Shown one piece after another: positions 1 to 9,800 of a DNA stretch of 64,000 nt. The notes beneath the pieces were generated by a model. That model saw only the letters and a list, made by a program, of their open reading frames with translations, did not search any database and was not told where the DNA came from. Position 1 is the stretch's first letter; every line of letters begins with the position of its first letter. Source of the DNA: Bipolaris cookei (lineage: Eukaryota > Ascomycota > Dothideomycetes > Pleosporales > Pleosporaceae). The translations under genes were made by a program, and so were the position numbers. Location of the stretch: NCBI GenBank assembly GCA_002286855.1, contig NRSV01000067.1:1-64000 (forward strand). Reading direction: 5' to 3'.

Positions 1-1095
1 TTAAGCTTTGATAGAACAGTGTCTGGCTGGAGAGGAACAAGGCCTGCACCTCGAAAAGCTGAGCAGATATTGGCTGACGTGAACGATTGATCAAAGGCTG
101 CCTTAAATGCTGGCAGAAACTCGAGCTTGGTGATGTGGTTGATGTGGTTGCGTATCAGGCTCTCCACCTCACGGCTATACGCGCGCTTCAATGGCGAGAA
201 GCAGCCAACGTCAAGAGGCTGGAGCAGGTGAGTGGTGGCTCTCATGGCCGTCAAGAATAAGCAGCCGGCGTGCCCCAACAACCTTGCCATCTGTATGCTT
301 GACAAAGTGCTTTAGCCACTCAACTCCTAGCTCGTTGGTCGTCCAGCCGTTATCGCTGACTGCGATCGCCCAGTCGCGTGGGATCTCTGCCTCCTCGTAC
401 CAGGCAGATAGGTGATACTTGCCAGTAAAGATCAGAAACGGTGGGATAGACCAGCCAGCTGCGTTAATCCCAGCGATGAATGTCACCCACTCGCGACTGC
501 CTGGCTGAATAGTCTTTGGTCGAGCTCTTCTTTCTGACGCTGTAACAACAAGCTGAGTAGTAATCTTGCCCATCATAAAGCCAGCTTCGTCAAAGTTATA
601 GACGTCCTCGTCGCAGATGCCGTACTTGGCCTTTGTCTGCTCTATAAGCTCAAACCAGCTCTTAATTAGGACTGGATCTTCACATAGAGCTCTCTGCCTA
701 TCGTAAGCCCGATTGAAACGCGTCGCAAGACTGTCTGTACGCTTGACAAAGTTGGCTGGCCACTTCTGCCCAACCTGGCCAGCGCCGCGCGCAGCCAGCA
801 GCTTATTAGCCATATCGCGCACAGCAGCGTAGGTAGGTGCAAATCCACGTGAGTCAAGATTAAGTATATGACTAGCTATCACATCTTCCTCTAGCTTAGT
901 GAGTTTCTTCGAGTTAGGCTGGCAATCGCGTCGCGCGCGCTTCCCAGCGCGTCGGTCAATTAGTGTTGATTTTGGAATATTGAAGGCTATAGCAGCGCGT
1001 CGGGTACTCTAAATTTGGTTTCTATCTAAAGAAGAGAGAGCAAGCTGAATATCTGCTTCGTGAGAAATTGACTGAGAAGCGTGGCTTGGAGGCAT
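1..1095 (-). pseudogene. Broken pogo-like (DDE_1, CENP-B type) transposase
   Basis: The start codon is at 1095, about 30 bp inside the terminal repeat. After 27 codons there is an in-frame TAG at 1009-1011, where copy 2 has a Gln codon. The frame then runs open through the helix-turn-helix and catalytic regions, with YNFDEAGF and LLILDGHESH recognisable. A 68-bp deletion relative to copy 2, near 226-242, shifts the frame before the third catalytic aspartate. Downstream of about position 955 it is nearly identical to the transposase at 43259-44887, whereas the first 45 or so residues differ strongly. It cannot make active transposase. Confidence 0.9.
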
Positions 1096-1176
1096 TGTAC
1101 GCAAAGGTGTGGTAGGTGATCAAAGTTGGTGGGGTGACCGACTCGCTTGCCTGACCGACTCGCTTATCCAACACGT
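1..1176 (-). mobile_element. Pogo-like DNA transposon, copy 1, truncated by the window edge
   Basis: The inside of this element aligns with the intact element at 43138-44992 at a constant offset, apart from a 68-bp deletion. Only its 5' end (right side on the + strand) is in the window. The terminal inverted repeat occupies 1126-1176 and is followed by TA at 1177-1178, the expected Tc1/mariner/pogo target site. Read from the end inward, the repeat has 8 bp, two adjacent 17-bp boxes (16 of 17 match or better) and CCCCACCAA, the same layout as the other two pogo-like elements here. The box sequence differs from copy 2. The other end lies outside the window. Confidence 0.9.
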
Positions 1177-1179
1177 TAT

Positions 1180-2157
1180 CTATACTTCATCGATGGTCCA
1201 TCCGGAATTCCTGAAATGACCTCGCGCGCTCTGCTTCTTGCTCCCTACCTGGTCCACACACCACTCTAGGAACACGTCAAATCCTTGGGCTGGGTCGTCC
1301 TTGTACGTGCTCCAGCGGCGCTTGATGAACGCCTTGAGTTCAGCGAAGAACTCTTCGATCGGGTTGAGATCGGGCGAGTACGGCGGCAGATACATGAGCT
1401 TCACGCCTGCGTTAGCACACATCTGCACGATGCGATCGGTATGGTGGAAAGATGCATTGTCCATCACAGGCACCGACTTCGGCGCTGGCCACTTGCCGCA
1501 ATGCTGGAGCAGTTGCTCGATGTAGTCTTTGAAGACAGCACTATCAGTTGTACATTGGAAGACACGCGACTGCAAGATCCCATCTTGCGCGTATGCTGGT
1601 AGTATCTGCCAACGCTGCTCGCGCTGGTACTGAGCAATCTGCACAGGCATCGTGCCGAGGGGAGACCACTCCGTCCGCCTGAAGCCGATGCGTTTGTCAC
1701 ACCCAGACTCGTCCACATAACCTAGTTGGTAGGAGCAAAAGGAAGATAGGTTGTGAGGATAGTAGTCATGGAGGCCTGCATTGCATCCGCTAGCTACTCG
1801 ACGGCAGGCTTTCTTCGACCAGCTAGCAGACTTCAACGTGCGACTAATGGTGGAAGTTGGCACGAGTGTCCCAAACTCGTTCAACAGAAACACGGCCATC
1901 TCGTCGAGATATCGATCGGGCTTTTCGAGGAGGTGCTCACGGAGAGATTCGAAAATTACTGGAGTTATAGATCGAGGGCGTCCGCCACCGTTCCATGGCG
2001 CTTCGACAGATCCGAAGGCGCGCAGGTTGGAGCGGATGTACTTGATGGCGCGAACACTGCAGGCAGCTGCGTCAGCCATTTGAGCAGCCGTAAGCTCACT
2101 ACTTAGTATCATGTCATGAATCATCCTGCGCTGTGAAACCGTAAGGTTCGGCGCCAT
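1180..2157 (-). CDS. Tc1/IS630-family DDE transposase
   Basis: This encodes 325 residues starting at the ATG at 2157. An upstream open stretch to 2307 has no better start and overlaps the presumed terminal repeat. The N-terminus (LTVSQRRMIHDMI, then AAQMADAAACSVRAIKYI) fits a helix-turn-helix. The DDE core shows YVDESGCDKR, VMDNASFHHTD and YSPDLNPIEEFFAELK, the three acidic motifs of IS630/Tc1 transposases with E in the third position. I see no frameshift or premature stop, so it may still be functional, but its left terminal repeat is separated from it by the pogo insertion. Its 5' end lies 171 bp from the start of the NLR fragment at 2328, which is divergently transcribed. Confidence 0.85.
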   Translation of the reverse strand: MAPNLTVSQRRMIHDMILSSELTAAQMADAAACSVRAIKYIRSNLRAFGSVEAPWNGGGRPRSITPVIFESLREHLLEKPDRYLDEMAVFLLNEFGTLVPTSTISRTLKSASWSKKACRRVASGCNAGLHDYYPHNLSSFCSYQLGYVDESGCDKRIGFRRTEWSPLGTMPVQIAQYQREQRWQILPAYAQDGILQSRVFQCTTDSAVFKDYIEQLLQHCGKWPAPKSVPVMDNASFHHTDRIVQMCANAGVKLMYLPPYSPDLNPIEEFFAELKAFIKRRWSTYKDDPAQGFDVFLEWCVDQVGSKKQSARGHFRNSGWTIDEV

Positions 2158-2302
2158 CTTTCGCAGACGGTGGTTCTGGAGTAACAGGTGGCGGTGATGT
2201 CTGAGTAGCGAGGAAGGTCGGGTGGCCGAGAGTCCTGCAAGCCAGCGGCGCAAGCAGCCAGGCTGAAGCCCAGCTGAGATCTCGCAGCAGACACCACCAC
2301 TG
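1180..2302 (-). mobile_element. Tc1/IS630-like DNA transposon, left end displaced by copy 1
   Basis: The element contains a full-length DDE transposase. The likely right end is at 2302: on the minus strand the sequence starts CAGTGGTGG just inside a TA (2303-2304), and CAGT is a common Tc1-type terminus. No left terminal repeat is found before the pogo copy, whose TA target (1177-1178) lies two bases past the transposase stop codon. The simplest reading is that the pogo element inserted into the 3' end of this transposon and pushed its left terminus out of the window. The right boundary is inferred, because the partner repeat cannot be seen. Confidence 0.65.
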
Positions 2303-2327
2303 TACATCTCACTTCTGCTAAAGTATC

Positions 2328-3046
2328 ATGAGCTCCGCTATCTCCTTTGGCTACGCAAACAACGGCTTCCAGGCCGGCATCATCAACGGTAATGTGGATG
2401 CTGTATTCCACCTGCCACCTGGTGAGTTACGTGACTGCCTTAGGTCCACAGCGCCTAAGCAAGCACTAACAACACTCTCGCCTTAGAACGACGCGAGACT
2501 CCACCACTCCCATCGATCGTCATACCTTTCGCCCGCGACTCCGACTTTGTCGAGCGCGGGACTACACTCGACCAGGTCGACCAGATATGTGGTGCGCCGG
2601 ACGCGCGCGCTGCGCTTGTCGGCCTTGGCGGCGTAGGGTACCGTGCAGCGTGGTTTGCGGAGAGTATAGGAAACATTACTGATGCTGAGACGCTCGCTAC
2701 GAAAGCAATGAAAGTGCGGAAGAAGGTGCTAGGGCAAGAGCACGAGGACACGCTATGGAGCGTAGCTATGGTCGGATTAGCATATAAACTCGGAGGGCGA
2801 TGGGAGGATGCAAAGAAGCTGGAGGTGCAGGTTATGGAGACTCGCAAGACGAAGCTCGGAGTAGACCATCCCTCTACTCTGACCAGCATAGCTAACCTAG
2901 CCTTTACATGGAAAGCACAGGGTCGGACAGCAGATGCTGTAGGCTTAATGAGCCAGTGTTTACAGCAGCGTCAGCGAGTGCTAAAAGCCAGCCATCCTGA
3001 TGTTCAGTCTTCTTTAGCAGCCCTAAAACAATGGGAAGCCGAGTAG
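2328..3046 (+). CDS. NLR remnant: N-terminal segment joined to TPR repeats, NB-ARC deleted
   Basis: Exons 2328-2421 and 2487-3046 (intron 2422-2486, GT...AG, with CTAAC at 2466-2470) give 217 residues. The start is the typical N-terminus of fungal NB-ARC/TPR proteins: a Gly/Asn-rich lead, then ETPPLPSIVIPFARDSDFVE and ALVGLGGVG, which is the beginning of the P-loop. The sequence then jumps without the Walker A lysine into tetratricopeptide repeats (EDTLWSVAMVGLAYKLGGRW, DHPSTLTSIANLAFTWKAQG, ADAVGLMSQC). The whole nucleotide-binding domain is missing but the frame is kept, so a small TPR protein is possible. It lies beside a transposon. Intact relatives act in non-self recognition. Whether this copy is expressed is unknown. 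Confidence 0.65.
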
Positions 3047-3405
3047 CTTAGTGCTCATTTGCCATAAATGCTGAATGACTTGCTACCTAGCAAGAATAAA
3101 ACGTAGAACTAGCAGTCTGTATTGTAGTCTAGCTTTATGCTGTGTATCTAGCTTAACGTATCGCATTAGACCTATTTTACATGTAAGCGTGGGTTATGGT
3201 CGGGAGCTAGCTATCTTTGGGCTAGTAAACTTGGATCTCTATGATTGGCGGAATATAACAAGGGGGACCCTGAGTCGGCAGGGGTCTTTTCCAATCGTCG
3301 CTTGCACAAAGGGTGAGGGCGGTTTTGAAACTCACTGTACACGAGCAAGTGCGCTGGCAGCAACAGCTAGCACCCTGTAATCTAAAAATATGAGTCATGT
3401 GCTTA
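3047..3405. other. Intergenic, no gene seen
   Basis: This stretch follows the NLR fragment. Short open frames are present but none has recognisable protein features. I see nothing else in it. Confidence 0.5.
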
Positions 3406-4578
3406 TCACAGCAGCGCCTTGATTGATTGATTGATTGATTTTATCCTACTCGGTTTCAGCCGTGATCTCCACAGCTATGCCCGGATGACTGGCATGGCAG
3501 ACAGCCGACGCGATGCGGACGTGAGTCCACAACGCCCCACTTCACTCTCGAAAGAGCCATCTATCCCCAGAGGCCTGCCGTTGTCTGGCTTCTATATACG
3601 ACTATGTACATTTCGTCTCTAGAAGTGACGTCTTTTGCCTATGTGTGTGTTCTGCAAACTGTGTTTCCATGTGTATGCCGTACTCAAAGCCTCGTGAGTG
3701 TAGCGTTGTTCAAGGCTCGTAGAGGCACAGTTGCCTCATGCTTTGCGTCTATAATACCTTCAGTCTCCCCCTAGCGTTCAGCTGTCGTGTGTGCTAGCTT
3801 GCCCTAATACCCCTAGGGCTCAAAGTATGTTCCCCGATCTCTGATGTTCTTCAAGTGTTATGATGCCGTCCACTAGGTTCCTATGTGGCCGTATCTTGTG
3901 GTGTGACCTGCCACCGGGCACAGCGGCAGCAACATTTCGTCACAACGCAGCTTCACAGGAGCGATGCTCCGCTCGTGCGTGTCATCAAGCCTACTAAGCA
4001 TGAGAGCTCTCATGCGAACCTCCTCAGACCTTGTCAGGTGTGTCGAAGGGGGACCAGTCCTTCAACACGTGGGGCGACAGTGGACAAGGCTGTCTGGTGA
4101 TCTGTAAGTATGTAGCGGCACCAATGGTAGCATGCTGGGTGTCTGTGAGGTAGTTCGCGTGAGAGATGATGCCGTTTAGCTCGAGGGCTCGTCGATGCGG
4201 GACGTTGCAGACATTGTCGGATGGTGATGGGCTAGCCAGGAAGCCCATCGATGACTTTGTGTGTGCGTGATGTAACCATAATGCTGAATGGGGTGTCTGG
4301 GCTCTGTCATCGCATCTTGCGTTGCTGTGTTGCGGCTAGATGGCTGCCGCTGCATTTGGTGGACGTGTCATGTTATGTAGCTTGCTCGCGAATTTTGCTG
4401 TCTGTGCCAGCCAGGACCGCAACAGCTGCTCTACAGGTGCCAAACCGACGCGGGGGGACGCGCGATGGCTTGCAGAGACTGCTGCGGCCGTTGGCGGGTG
4501 TATTTCCAGTCCTTTGTGACGATAATTCCAAAAAATTGATTTCTCGCTGTTTGTCGTGTTTTTCACAGCAGCGCCTTG
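3406..4578 (-). mobile_element. Possible truncated retroposon bounded by 16-bp direct repeats
   Basis: The 16-bp sequence TCACAGCAGCGCCTTG occurs exactly at 3406-3421 and 4563-4578 and encloses 1141 bp. Directly inside the left copy is a (TTGA)n run (about 3419-3440). Long target duplications plus a simple-repeat tail at one end are what LINE-type target-primed insertion leaves, with the tail implying minus orientation. No reverse transcriptase or endonuclease coding is recognisable inside, so if it is a LINE it is a 5'-truncated, non-coding piece. The direct repeat is certain. The identity is inference. Confidence 0.4.
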
Positions 4579-4704
4579 CTAAGTAGGTAATATGTAAGTT
4601 AACGTCAGAACGAGCACTAGTTAACTGATGTCCGCTAGTCGCTCTATAGAGTTAACCTATTCTATATACAGATGTCCTAAAGCGGCGCTGTAAAATGGGC
4701 TAAC

Positions 4705-4875
4705 TGTGACGGGCTGGACAGCCCATCACAGTATATATAGCGGCGTCTATCTTATGTACCAACTACACAACGATATCGGCAGCTCTGATGTCTTGTGACA
4801 GCCTTTTTTGGCGCGGTGGGCGCGGTGAGCGCGTTGTAGTTGCATGCTTGATCCGATAGAATCCGACCCGTTACA
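4705..4875. mobile_element. Short solo LTR (family alpha), TSD CTAAC
   Basis: This 171-bp element starts TGTGACGGG and ends CCCGTTACA (imperfect 9-bp inverted termini). It is flanked on both sides by CTAAC (4700-4704 and 4876-4880). Near its start is a hairpin (GGGCTG/CAGCCC) followed by a TATATATA box. It is closely related to 34886-35046 and more distantly to 36081-36269. TG...CA ends with a 5-bp duplication fit an LTR left by recombination, though a miniature element cannot be excluded. No protein coding is present. Confidence 0.85.
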
Positions 4876-5536
4876 CTAACCAGGTATAGCGTCGTTTTAT
4901 ATCAGCTTACATAATTACGCTAAGTAAAAATACTAGTTTGCATCAATCTTGGCATAGTATACTCTGCGCGGAGAAACTCACGGAAACGATCATCTTCGTA
5001 GTCGAATGCATTCTATGTATAAGAAGACGTGATTTGGCTCTTATTTTATTATCCCAGTATTCCGAACTTAAGAAAATATCTAGGTAGCTACAGTAATGCA
5101 GGAGTGTGGAGGAAGACTGGCTGTAGACGTTGTGCCTGAAATATTGAACAGCACAATGGAGACGACTTTATTTTTTGCGGCACATACCACCTAGTTGAAG
5201 ACAAATATCTATTTAATAACGAATATTGATTGCAGCTCGATATGTCTGCATGGAAAGAAAACAGGAGATTGGATAGCAAATCAATCTCGGTGAGGCGGGT
5301 TTCTCGGTTATGCGGGATATACGTTAAGCACTGGTTCCGGAAGGGGCAGGCGGATAGATTGCGCGAGTACGCCACAAGTGTATGGTGGAGCTTGAATGGC
5401 CCGTCTTTCAACGACGGCTTGATAGTAGAGAACTGTGAGTCACTGGTAGTATTTGTTGCTGGACCAGAGGAGTAGTTAAGATGGCGACTTGCTTTTACCA
5501 TGGGTAGCACACCAAGCAACCTCACACATTGTCAAT
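4876..5536. other. Intergenic, upstream of the acetyltransferase gene
   Basis: This is AT-rich non-coding sequence after the TSD of the 4705 element, up to the GNAT gene start. A minus-strand frame at 5088-5525 has no recognisable domain and a composition typical of non-coding DNA. No promoter motif stands out. Confidence 0.5.
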
Positions 5537-6202
5537 ATGCCTCTAGAACTACGGCCCATGACGGCTGACGACGCCTTATCTTGGACACGCGTTCGCAGTA
5601 CCGCCTACTCCGGGCCTACACATGACGTGCTGCACAACGGGCCGATACGCGAGTCGTCTATACGTGGGGCAGCTGAGGAGCGCAAAGGCGAGTTGCAGCA
5701 GAAGGCGGCACACATGTGGTACTGGAAAGTTGTCGATACGGATGCAGCGCCAAGCCCCGATGACCCTACGGACAATGGTGGACGGACGATAGCGATTTCC
5801 GTGTGGAGTATGAATAATGTTGATGCAGCGGAGAAGACAGCAGCACCGGGCTTCTTGCCTCCAGAGCTACGCCTGGATGCACTGGGCTCGCTATTCCAAC
5901 CGCTGCGGGCGGCGCAGGAAAGCATCATGGGAACTACGCAGCCGTTCTTCAAGCTGAATCAACTGGCGACACATGCCGAGTACCGAGGGCGTGGGGCAGC
6001 AAGCATGATGTTGGACTGGGGACTAGACAAGGCGGACAAAGAGAGGCTGGTGGTGTATTTGGATGCGACAGAAAAGGCGCGGCCGCTGTATGAAAGACGA
6101 GGGTTCAAGGTGGTGGAGGCGGTAGAGTGGGATCGAGTGCCGTGGGGAGGCGAGGGCAAGGACTGTCATTCGTGCATGGTGCGCGAGGCTCGAAGCCGGT
6201 AG
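5537..6202 (+). CDS. GNAT-family N-acetyltransferase
   Basis: Single exon of 221 residues. I chose the ATG at 5537 (MPLELRPMTADDALSW), the usual start of the GNAT fold; an upstream in-frame ATG at 5489 adds 16 residues of no domain value. The acetyl-CoA binding motif A is HAEYRGRGAA (about residues 146-155), followed by a helix (SMMLDWGLDKAD), then VVYLDATEKARPLYERRGFK, the motif-B part that carries the catalytic region. The acceptor substrate cannot be told from sequence; many fungal paralogues are uncharacterised. It is transcribed alone and its product is probably cytosolic. Confidence 0.85.
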   Translation: MPLELRPMTADDALSWTRVRSTAYSGPTHDVLHNGPIRESSIRGAAEERKGELQQKAAHMWYWKVVDTDAAPSPDDPTDNGGRTIAISVWSMNNVDAAEKTAAPGFLPPELRLDALGSLFQPLRAAQESIMGTTQPFFKLNQLATHAEYRGRGAASMMLDWGLDKADKERLVVYLDATEKARPLYERRGFKVVEAVEWDRVPWGGEGKDCHSCMVREARSR

Positions 6203-6888
6203 GGGCCACTTGTGTTTATATGTATGTATGGTCAAGAGGTGTCTTTTCTTTGCCTCCCTCTTGGTAGGCAGTCTTGATACTTGGCGGGACTATCACTGTG
6301 CACACCCACAGCACTGGACCGGCTAGTTTCCCGAAATAGCCGAAGCTAGCCGGGGTAGCAATACAATAAGACATGAGCTAAGCCGCCCTCGCTCTCCCCG
6401 CAAGCCAGGCGCCCCAGGTTGGCGGGACTGGCAGAGAGCATCATTGGTACCAGAGGCTGCAATGCTGGTCGTGCTTAGTGGCCGGTACGCATACACAGGT
6501 ACATCAAGTCTGTGAGTGTGCAGCCTCGGCGCAGAGTGACGTAGCCCTCGTCTTCCTGGGGCGCTCTGGCGACGCGCGCAATCGATTCCACAGCTGGACG
6601 TCTCCTAGACATTACCCGCCCCAGCGGCACAGCCTGTCGCCCGTTATTCCGCGCGTGCGCAGGCGGGTTAGAGCCATCTGGCGATGCAGTTGCCAGGCAG
6701 GGAGCCTGACTCGCCGAGTCGCATCTCTCCACCAAGCCTTGGACGCTCGCTCAACCTCATCCCCAAACGCGCTCGTTGCACCCACCCACCCACGCGCTTC
6801 TCCGCCTCCACCCCGAGTTTGTTTCCTTCTTCCCACCGTCCCGCCCTAGCCGCCGACCGCATGTCCCCGCAGGCCTGATCCAGCGGCC
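6203..6888. other. Intergenic, promoter region of the WDR48-like gene
   Basis: This is non-coding DNA between the GNAT stop and the WDR48-like start. The last 150 bp are C-rich on the + strand (CCACCCACCCACG, CCTTCTTCCCACC), like pyrimidine-rich fungal promoters and leaders. The several short open frames in both directions have no recognisable domain. Confidence 0.45.
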
Positions 6889-9800
6889 ATGGCACGCAGC
6901 GCGCGGAAGCGCATCTCATACGGTACGTGCTGCTGGCTGTAATGCCCCGACCATCGCTGACCCCATGCCTGCGCAGTCCTGCCACTTGCAAACTCGGCCG
7001 GAGGACACAGGCTCGGAGTCAATGGCTTGGCCGTCGACCCTCACAACGCCATCCTCTACTCGGGCGGCCGTGATGGTGTAATATGCGCCTGGGACCTGCA
7101 TCTCGACCTGCACCGCTCTCATGACGACGACAACGACCGCGACCCTTTTGCCGATCCCAGTCCCCCGGACTTCAAGCCCCCACCCACCCAGTTCCGCCAG
7201 CAGGTCCAGGCCCACACCCACTGGATCAACGACATTGTCCTCGCTCAAGACAACTCGGCCCTCGTCTCTGCCTCGTCCGACATCACCGTCAAGGTCTGGC
7301 GCCCGGCTGCCACCGACAAGCTTCCGCCCCAGACTATCGGCCTGCACACCGACTATGTCAAGCGCGTCGCATCGCCCGGTAAGAATGAGAACTGGATCGC
7401 CTCGGGCGGCCTTGATCGCAAAATCAGCCTGTGGGATCTAAATGGCGCTGGCAAGAAGCTCGAGATTGCCGTCGGCGACGATGAAAACACGGCAAAGGGC
7501 TCCGTATATGCCCTTGCAGTAACACCGAACCTCGTCGCCAGCGGCGGTCCAGAAAGCATTGTCCGTGTCTGGGACTCGCGATCAGGAAAGCGCATTACAA
7601 AGTTTGTTGGACACACGGACAATGTGCGCGATATCCTCCTGGCCCAGGATGGCGACATGATCTTGACCGGCTCTTCGGACCAGACGGTCAAGGTTTGGTC
7701 CATGACGGCCGGTCGCTGCATGTACACGCTCACCATGCACAACGACAGCGTGTGGTCGCTCCACTCTGATTCGCCAACTCTCGACACTTTTTACTCGTCC
7801 GACCGATCGGGCCTCGTGGCCAAGAGCGACGTCCGCAACTGTGCAGAGATGGATGAGGGTCTCTCCGCGGCCGTATGTCAAGAGCACGAGGGTGTCAACA
7901 AGATCATCGCAACTGGTAACTACATCTGGACTGCAACATCCAGCTCCAGTATCAACCGATGGCACGATGTTGAGACGGCGGCCGAAATCGAGCTACCAGA
8001 ATCGTACAAATGGCACCGGAACAGCATGTCAACGATGCGATCGCGAAGTCCTCCAGCCAACGGCGCAACCCCCAAGATTCCACTCAAAGCCCTGCTGCGC
8101 ATGTCCAACACGGCTCCATTTCCTCAGGCCCTTGCCACAAAGGATACTGATGCAGTTACCGTAGCAAGTGCGCGAAAATCTGTAGACGCCTTGACAGCGA
8201 CCGACCCTACAGCTGTGGGGACTGTTCGTCCGCTGCCAGATTTTACTATCGAAGGCCAAAACGGACTCATCAAGCACCATCTTCTAAACGATCGCCGAAG
8301 AGTCCTCACCCTCGATACTGCAGGAGAAGTCGTCTTGTGGGATTTATTAAAGGTATGAATTAGTTCTACCTTTATTCGAGTCTAGCGGCTAACACTCAGC
8401 AGTGCGTGCCCATCAAGTCGTTTGGAAAGAAACACATGGAAGACGTCTTGCCCGAGGTCAACACCCAAGATAGCGTTGCTCATTGGTGTGCCGTCGACAC
8501 AAGGATAGGAACCTTGACATGTATGCTAGAGGAAAATTACTGTTTTGATGCAGAAACATATGCAGACGAACTGGATCTAGAGGACGACATCGAATTCCGA
8601 GAAGACCACAGAAGTATGCATCCTTATTATTATTATTATTTGAAGGAAACTCGCTGACATGACGTAGTAAACCTTGGAAAGTGGATCTTGCGATATCTTT
8701 TTTCTAATCTCATCGACGAAGAAATCAAACGCGATGAAGTGGCGCGCGCTGAGCTGCTCAAGCAAAAGGAAGAGCAACCGCAGGCTGGCCGTCCTACCAA
8801 CATTAAGCTGCCAGATATGAGCATCAATGGCTGGAAGGATGCAATGTCCGGGCCTACTTCAGCTTCCACCATCAAGGCCGAAAATGGGTTCCGCTTACCC
8901 CATACACCGGGTCTAGCCATCGGTTTGGCAACGCCGATGACAGGACCAGGCAGTGCGGGGCGCAACTCGGCCACCGCTGTCCTGACTCCCACCAAAGAAG
9001 AGGGCGTGCAGTTGGAAAAAACCCAGACGCAAGAAGGCGATTATTTTGGTTCGGCGCCTGAGACCAACGGAAATGGTAAAGCTGTCGAGACGTCAAAAGA
9101 AGGCTCGACCGACTCTAAGGAGGAGGCCGTCCAATCACCCGCTGAAACAGATACTCCATCCAAAAAGAGCAAAGGCATGTTTGGCAAAAAGTTCAACATG
9201 TCATTTAACATGAAGAAGTTTAGCACCGGCACAGCCGTGCCTGAGCCGGCCAAGCCGGCTGTCGACGAAAAGGCAGAGGACAGCGATTCCCACTCTACCA
9301 AGACTGACGAAAAGACGTTTGAAGATAACTTTTTTGGTGTGATACAGAAGATAAGACAGAGCTATGAGGAGCAGCTGGCTGCAGGCGAAACAAGGCTGGA
9401 TTCAGCCATTGCACCGAGCTTGCCAAACGAAACACCTGTTCTGAAGCCGCCAGCCATGACGACAATTCTTATTCAAGAGGATCGTCCCGACTCGGGTGGT
9501 GTTGCAGATTTGTTCGAAGGCAAAGTGGGCACATTGGCATCGCAGGCTGATTTGATTGAAAAGGCTGCGCCAATGTGGTTGGCTGAAGTCTTACTACGGG
9601 TGAGTTCCAACTTCGACGCACACTTTGAACAATTACATGACACTAACCAGTCTCGCAGAACCAACTCCCACCCAAGGACATTGTCAAAGTATCCTTTGTT
9701 CTCGAACCCTTTGCCAACGCCCTGCCATCTATTTCTGCCGACGGGTACATTCCCTTTTCTCTCCCCTTTGAGACTGCGGCCTTGGCTAATTCGACACTCA

